From contig JAQVSH010000040.1 in the NCBI GenBank assembly GCA_028700615.1, positions 1 through 10,995 of the forward strand: a DNA stretch of 10,995 nt. The letters run 5' to 3'. The notes beneath the pieces are model-generated. The model had not been told where the DNA came from, made no database searches, and worked only from the letters and a program-made list of their open reading frames with translations. The stretch's first letter is position 1. Each line of letters opens with the position of its first letter. Of the stretch, positions 6,912-10,995 are shown one piece after another. The position numbers were made by a program, and so were the translations under genes. This DNA comes from Bacteroidales bacterium. GTDB taxonomy: Bacteria; Bacteroidota; Bacteroidia; Bacteroidales; UBA4181.

Positions 6912-7883
6912 ATGCATATGCAAAAGATTCTCTTGATGATGGCATTATGCCTCATCGCCCATAATCTCCGGGGACAGGAAGAAAAGACGACATACAAAAC
7001 GGTTTCGGATCAATTTGAAACTTTCTACAATCAGGGAAAATATGACAGCCTGTTTGTAATGTTTTCTCCGGAAATGCAGGTTGCTCTGCCTTTAGATAAG
7101 GCCGTCGAATTTTTTACGGGACTAAAAAACCAAGCCGGACAAATCACCTCCAGACAATTTATAAAATATGAGTCCACTTATGCGGTATACAAAACCCGTT
7201 TTGAAAGAGGACTGTATGGAGTCAACATTTCTATTGAAAACCATTCAAAAATAAACGGGTTGTTTTTTAAACCTTATACGGATGAAATTTTACCCATGAT
7301 AGAAAGAAACCGTTCTACCATGATATTGCCATTTAAAGAGGAATGGTCTGTAGTCTGGGGAGGAGATACCAAAGCATTAAATTATCATATTGACAACAAA
7401 GCGCAAAAAAATGCTTTTGATTTCATCATCCTGGATGAAAATGGAAAATCATTCCGGACAGACGGACAAAAAAATGAAGATTATTATGCTTTTGGCAAGG
7501 AAATCATTGCTCCCTGTGACGGAGAAATTGTCCTGATGGTGGATGGTATAAAAGAGAATAAGCCGGGAGAATTTAATACAATCTATATTCCCGGTAATTC
7601 GATTATTTTAAAGACTGAACAAAATGAATTTTTATTCTTTGCTCATTTTAAACAGCATTCTATCAAGGTAAAACAGGGCGATAAAGTAATTCGGGGACAA
7701 GTATTGGGACTTTGCGGAAATACAGGAAATTCATCTGAACCACATTTGCATTTTCATATTCAAAACGTTGAAAATATGATCATTGCGACGGGTGCCAAAT
7801 GTTATTTTGAAAAAATCATAGCAAACGGTGAGATAAAAACAGATTATTCTCCCGTAAAAAATGACAAAATAAGAAACCACTAA
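6912..7883 (+). CDS. Secreted M23 metallopeptidase with N-terminal DUF3887-like domain
   Basis: This 323-residue exported protein has a likely Sec signal peptide (QKILLMMALCLIA, with cleavage near LRGQ at 19-22). Residues of about 30-120 (FETFYNQGKYDSLFVMFS) resemble the DUF3887 fold, a cystatin/NTF2-like small domain often found before hydrolases. The remainder is a LytM/M23-type domain. It shows H159 and D170 (YHIDNKAQKNAFDF) as the first metal-site pair, the strand IIAPCDGEIV (198-207), H245 in FFAHF, and HLHFH at 278-282. M23 enzymes cleave peptide cross-links in peptidoglycan or other glycine-rich peptides. The spacing H-x10-D differs from the H-x3-D of classical LytM but occurs in an M23 branch that keeps the H...Q..A.DF pattern. 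Two ATGs lie two codons apart (6912 and 6918), and either could be the start. It converges on the DUF3127 gene with 6 bp between stops. Confidence 0.88.
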   Translation: MHMQKILLMMALCLIAHNLRGQEEKTTYKTVSDQFETFYNQGKYDSLFVMFSPEMQVALPLDKAVEFFTGLKNQAGQITSRQFIKYESTYAVYKTRFERGLYGVNISIENHSKINGLFFKPYTDEILPMIERNRSTMILPFKEEWSVVWGGDTKALNYHIDNKAQKNAFDFIILDENGKSFRTDGQKNEDYYAFGKEIIAPCDGEIVLMVDGIKENKPGEFNTIYIPGNSIILKTEQNEFLFFAHFKQHSIKVKQGDKVIRGQVLGLCGNTGNSSEPHLHFHIQNVENMIIATGAKCYFEKIIANGEIKTDYSPVKNDKIRNH

Positions 7884-7889
7884 AAAATT

Positions 7890-8234
7890 TTAGAACGGAA
7901 GATCCGATTCTTCTTCAGAAACAGAATACGGAATATCTTCAGGTCCCGGAGCAGGAGCGGCTGAAGAATTCCCGGCAGATTCGATTTTCCAGGCTTTTAC
8001 ATCGGTATACCAGCGCCCGTTATACTCCCGGCTTTCCACATCAAAAGAGATCGTTAACGTATTACCGATCTTTAACAGAGAGGCATCTGCCTTATCTCCC
8101 CAGACAGAGACACAAATCTTTTTCGGATACTGATCAGAAGTTTCTACGATGATATCCTGTTTTTTCCAGGTTCCGTTTTTTCCGTTCCCCGTTTGCAGAG
8201 GCAGGATCTGAATGAGTTTAGCGGTAAGCTGCAT
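7890..8234 (-). CDS. DUF3127 protein with SSB-like C-terminal tip
   Basis: This small cytoplasmic protein of 114 residues matches the DUF3127 family, whose members are common in Bacteroidota and have a predicted OB-type beta-barrel. I chose the ATG at 8234 (MQLTAKLIQILPLQTG), the typical family start. An in-frame ATG at 8288 would add 18 hydrophobic residues unlike the family and would overlap the promoter-like element. The barrel spans residues 1-85 (KKQDIIVET, KKICVSVWGDKA, LTISFDVESREYNGRWYTDVKAWKIE). A flexible Ala/Pro/Gly linker follows and the chain ends EEESDLPF. An acidic tail ending in D-[IL]-P-F is the hallmark of single-stranded DNA-binding proteins, where it recruits repair and replication partners. 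Nucleic-acid binding is therefore a reasonable inference, but the family has no established function that I know of. Confidence 0.85.
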   Translation of the reverse strand: MQLTAKLIQILPLQTGNGKNGTWKKQDIIVETSDQYPKKICVSVWGDKADASLLKIGNTLTISFDVESREYNGRWYTDVKAWKIESAGNSSAAPAPGPEDIPYSVSEEESDLPF

Positions 8235-8285
8235 AGAAATTTCATTAAATAAGGAAGACAAAAATACAATTCCTTTTCCCCAAAC

Positions 8286-8293
8286 CAAAAATA
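8286..8293 (-). promoter_or_regulatory. Possible -7 element for the DUF3127 gene
   Basis: On the minus strand this reads TATTTTTG, an exact TAnnTTTG match, 51 bp before the chosen ATG. No TTTG is seen 19-21 bp further upstream, so confidence is limited. The neighbouring bases TACTA (8292-8296) and TAGTA (8302-8306) form a short inverted repeat that could be an operator half-site pair. The rest of the gap to 8406 shows no convincing promoter for the rightward GH35 gene. Confidence 0.35.
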
Positions 8294-8406
8294 CTATAAC
8301 TTAGTAATTATTTTAGGGGGTAAAAATCTACAACCAATCGGTTTTCAAAACATTAAACAGGAATCACATCACTGAAACCAAACCATAATCACTTAACAAA
8401 CGTATC

Positions 8407-10107
8407 ATGAAAAACATTTCAAAAATCTTTGCGGGCTTTTTAATTTTTTGCCTGGTGAGTGCCTCGTCCGCCTTTGGGCAGAACACTCTGCCCTATCTCA
8501 AAAAACAAGGCGATGCCACACAGCTGATTGTTAATGGGAAACCCTTTCTCATGCTGGCAGGAGAACTTCACAATTCTTCATGCTCCAGCCTGGAATATAT
8601 GGCGCCGATCTGGCCCAGAATGGCTGCCAAAAACTTAAACACAGTCATTGCTCCTGCATCTTGGGAATTGGTAGAACCCACAGAAGGTCAGTACGACTTT
8701 ACCATGGTAGACGCGATCCTTGACGGAGCAAAAAAATCAAATCTGAAGATTGTATTAATCTGGTTTGCCAGCTGGAAGAACGGGGGATCTATTTACATGC
8801 CTTCCTGGGTAAAAAAAGATTATAAACGATTTCCGAGAGCCGTAGACCAACAGGGAAATCCGCTTGAAATTCTTTCCACGCTGGGACAAGAATCCATGAA
8901 AGCCGATGCAAAAGCCTTTGCCGCTCTGATGCGCCACATCAAAGAAGTGGATAAAGACCAGACCATTCTGATGGTTCAGGTAGAAAACGAAGTCGGAATC
9001 CTGAACAGCGTCCGGGACTTCTCTCCTGCCGCCAACAAGGCATATTTCGGCCAGGTACCCGAAGACCTGATCAATTATCTGACTAAAAACAAAACCAACC
9101 TGATTCCTGAACTTTACGAAGTCTGGTCAAAGAACGGCTTCAAAACCAAAGGGAACTGGGAAGAAGTTTTCGGAAAAAGCTTTGTGGATGTAAAAAACTG
9201 GAAATCCTATTCTTTCTATACCGAAGAAATATTTATGGCCTATCATTATGCCAAATACATCGGCTATGTTACAGCCGAAGGCAAGAAAGAATACAATATT
9301 CCCATGTTTTGCAACGCCTGGCTCAAACAGCCTGATTATCCCTGGACAGGAAGATTTCCCGGGGGAGGACCGCTTCCTGAAGTGATGGATATCTGGAGAG
9401 CTGCAGGCCCGGCCATTGATTTTCTGGCACCTGACATTTACTACCCTGATTTCAGATGGGTTATGGAACAATTTGACCGTTCGGGCAATCCTATGTTTAT
9501 TCCCGAAACCTCCGGCGGTGCCTCCGGCGCTTCAAAAATGCTGTATGCCCTCGGAGAACACAATATCATGGGTTTCTCCCCATTCGGAATTGACGGCAGC
9601 AACCAGATGAGCGCAGGCCCTGCGGCCAGTGATCCTCTGGCAGATACTTATGCCCTCGTAGAAGGAATGTCAGGCCTTATCCTTGAACATCAGGGAAAAG
9701 GAAGTATCCGGGGAATTCTTGTAGACAACGAAGTTCCTTATCAGGAATTTGAAATGGGAGATTACATTGTCATGGCAGATCCTATGAGTTCCGGAAGACC
9801 GGCAACTGCCCAACAGGGTCAGGGGATGCAACAACAAAATATTTCAGGAGGATTCATTATCCAACTGGGGAAAGACGAATATGTAGTGCTGGGCCGGGAC
9901 CTGAATGTCCGGTTTAAACCCAAAACTCCGGGAGATCTTCCTTACATCGGCATTGATGCAGTAGACGAAGGGGTATACAAAAACGGGGAATGGGTTCCCG
10001 GAAGAAGACTCAACGGAGATGAAACCCATTGCAGCACATTCTCTGGTACAGGACTGAAAATGAGAGGAATGAGCATACAAAAAATTTCTCTTTACCGATA
10101 TAAATAA
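8407..10107 (+). CDS. Secreted GH35-type beta-galactosidase-like enzyme with DUF5597 C-terminal domain
   Basis: This 566-residue protein starts with a Sec signal peptide (KNISKIFAGFLIFCLVSASS, cleavage near AFGQ at 22-25). A TIM-barrel glycosidase domain follows: GELHNSS (52-58), PASWELVEPTEGQYDF (83-98), the acid/base candidate E195 in QVENEVG, and the nucleophile candidate E367 in FIPETSGG. The region after about residue 400 fits the DUF5597 domain attached to this GH35-like branch. Within it, residues of about 460-480 include a Gln-rich, probably disordered loop (QQGQGMQQQN). GH35 enzymes are retaining exo-galactosidases; this branch is less studied, and other beta-galactosides or galactose-like sugars are possible. 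The protein should act in the periplasm or at the surface. The ATG at 8407 directly begins the signal peptide. The hydrolase gene 33 bp downstream is probably cotranscribed. Confidence 0.9.
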   Translation: MKNISKIFAGFLIFCLVSASSAFGQNTLPYLKKQGDATQLIVNGKPFLMLAGELHNSSCSSLEYMAPIWPRMAAKNLNTVIAPASWELVEPTEGQYDFTMVDAILDGAKKSNLKIVLIWFASWKNGGSIYMPSWVKKDYKRFPRAVDQQGNPLEILSTLGQESMKADAKAFAALMRHIKEVDKDQTILMVQVENEVGILNSVRDFSPAANKAYFGQVPEDLINYLTKNKTNLIPELYEVWSKNGFKTKGNWEEVFGKSFVDVKNWKSYSFYTEEIFMAYHYAKYIGYVTAEGKKEYNIPMFCNAWLKQPDYPWTGRFPGGGPLPEVMDIWRAAGPAIDFLAPDIYYPDFRWVMEQFDRSGNPMFIPETSGGASGASKMLYALGEHNIMGFSPFGIDGSNQMSAGPAASDPLADTYALVEGMSGLILEHQGKGSIRGILVDNEVPYQEFEMGDYIVMADPMSSGRPATAQQGQGMQQQNISGGFIIQLGKDEYVVLGRDLNVRFKPKTPGDLPYIGIDAVDEGVYKNGEWVPGRRLNGDETHCSTFSGTGLKMRGMSIQKISLYRYK

Positions 10108-10140
10108 GAGATAACCTTCAGCACAAAACTAACTACTTAT

Positions 10141-10995
10141 ATGTCAAACACAAAGATTAGGGATTGGGTCCAAAAGGCCCAATCCTTTATTGACAATCTG
10201 GCCGGAAAGCTATGGAAAGGAACCTGCATAGGAATCCTTATAGCTTTAACCTTTGGGATCTTTCTTTTGGGATCCTATATAAAGACCGGAGTTTCCCCCA
10301 TCGTTGACCTATTATTAGTGTTGGTAATGCTCGGTCTTATCCTGGCGCTTCTCTTTCTGTTGAGGGAACTCTTTCAAATTGTCAGGAAGTTTAATCCTTT
10401 TTTTGTCGCAGTAATTCTTCTTGCACTCCTCATGACCGAAGAGCTGCCGGGAAGCAATTTCATCGGAGCGTTGATCCTTTTTGAACTGATCTGCGGAGCG
10501 ATGATAGGGTATGCACTGTCAGGCAATTGGAAAAGGCCTCTCTCTCTGGCATTTTTTTTTCTGGTTCTCGCAGCTCATGTGACGGTCATTTATCTTCTGG
10601 CCTCAGAAGGGGTTGACCAAACCGTACCGGTTTCTGATCGTTTCTGGAATCAGAAAGCACCGGATCTTTCTCTTTCAGATCCGTCCGCTACCGGAAACTA
10701 TCAGGTAAAAACCCTGTTTTACGGCAGCGGCAATGATAAACAACGGTCTGAATACGGAAAAGAAGTCTCCCTGAAAACCGACTCTGTAGATGCCACTCCG
10801 TTTTTTGATCAGTCCAAAGGATTTGAAAATAAGCTAAGAAAAATATATTGGGGTTTTACCTCCAAAAATTACCCGCTCAATGCCCGGGTCTGGTACCCGG
10901 AGGGAAAAGGACCTTTCCCGTTGGTTTTGATTGTACATGGAAATCATATCAGTGATGACTATTCCGATCCCGGATATGAATATCTCGGGGAATTG
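10141..10995 (+). CDS. Five-helix membrane protein with C-terminal alpha/beta-hydrolase domain, partial
   Basis: The frame is open from the ATG at 10141 to the window end (285 codons), so the gene is cut at its 3' end. Five hydrophobic segments are predicted at about 28-47, 53-74, 86-99, 106-126 and 134-154. Positive residues flank the loops near K23/K26, R75/R82/K83 and K131/R132. By the positive-inside rule the N-terminus is cytoplasmic and everything after residue 155 is outside. The exported part runs through a region without recognisable motifs to WYPEGKGPFPLVLIVHGNH (about 251-269). This is the strand and oxyanion-hole entry of a dienelactone-hydrolase or platelet-activating-factor-acetylhydrolase-like fold. 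The catalytic Ser, Asp and His would lie beyond the window. Function is not known; a membrane-tethered periplasmic esterase is inferred. It begins 33 bp after the GH35 gene and carries a hairpin in its first codons. Confidence 0.8.
   Translation, partial: MSNTKIRDWVQKAQSFIDNLAGKLWKGTCIGILIALTFGIFLLGSYIKTGVSPIVDLLLVLVMLGLILALLFLLRELFQIVRKFNPFFVAVILLALLMTEELPGSNFIGALILFELICGAMIGYALSGNWKRPLSLAFFFLVLAAHVTVIYLLASEGVDQTVPVSDRFWNQKAPDLSLSDPSATGNYQVKTLFYGSGNDKQRSEYGKEVSLKTDSVDATPFFDQSKGFENKLRKIYWGFTSKNYPLNARVWYPEGKGPFPLVLIVHGNHISDDYSDPGYEYLGEL
10161..10190 (+). promoter_or_regulatory. Terminator-like hairpin inside the first codons of the membrane hydrolase gene
   Basis: GGATTGGG (10161-10168) pairs perfectly with CCCAATCC (10178-10185). 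After one unpaired T, CC/GG adds two further pairs around an AAAA loop, and TTTAT follows. The stem is as strong as many intrinsic terminators, but the T run is short. It lies at about codons 7-15 of the gene, so it may reduce read-through from the GH35 gene or affect early translation, or it may be a chance product of the coding sequence. Confidence 0.5.

Noticed and set aside
8235..8288. Upstream start of the DUF3127 gene at 8288
   Set aside because: The extra 18 residues (MVWGKGIVFLSSLFNEIS) do not resemble the family start, and the codon overlaps the TATTTTTG promoter-like element.
1..10995. CRISPR array, insertion sequence, toxin-antitoxin or phage-defence module
   Set aside because: No regularly spaced repeats, no transposase or nuclease signatures beyond the YycJ-type MBL protein, and no terminal inverted repeats were seen on either strand.

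Overview
The window looks like chromosomal DNA from a Bacteroidota species, most likely order Bacteroidales. The evidence is moderate GC, no Shine-Dalgarno sequences at the starts, upstream elements of the Bacteroidota type (TTTG, then TAnnTTTG), and gene families typical of the group: a membrane pyrophosphatase, a YycJ/WalJ-like metallo-beta-lactamase-fold protein, a DUF3127 protein, a GH30 glycosidase and a GH35/DUF5597 protein. The genus cannot be fixed from the sequence. A Parabacteroides-like or Dysgonomonadaceae-like organism would fit.

Layout from left to right. The first 2.3 kb is a long minus-strand gene that runs off the left edge and encodes a membrane-bound, ion-pumping pyrophosphatase. 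Its motifs fit the divergent, potassium-independent proton-pumping group better than the common Na+ or K+-dependent types. An AT-rich gap follows, holding a well-formed promoter, a tRNA-Asn(GTT) gene and a rho-independent terminator. Next comes a plus-strand MBL-fold hydrolase of the YycJ/WalJ type. It converges, with 5 bp to spare, on a minus-strand pair: an upstream type-B carboxylesterase with a twin-arginine signal and lipobox, and a downstream secreted GH30 glycosidase. A 51-nt hairpin lies between the two genes of that pair.

A divergent intergenic region of about 170 bp leads to a plus-strand secreted M23 peptidase with an N-terminal DUF3887-like region. It converges on a small minus-strand DUF3127 protein whose C-terminus resembles the tip of single-stranded DNA-binding protein. 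The right end holds a plus-strand pair: a secreted GH35/DUF5597 beta-galactosidase-like enzyme and, 33 bp later, a membrane protein with five predicted helices and an alpha/beta-hydrolase domain that is cut off by the window end.

Functionally this mixes housekeeping genes (pyrophosphatase, tRNA, MBL protein, DUF3127) with exported carbohydrate- and ester-cleaving enzymes. No SusC/SusD pair, sulfatase or dedicated regulator is visible, so this is not a classical polysaccharide utilization locus within these limits. I see no mobile element, CRISPR array, integrase or defence system. The points most worth a second look are the divergent pyrophosphatase, the SSB-like tail on the DUF3127 protein, and two hairpins placed where they could control expression of downstream genes.
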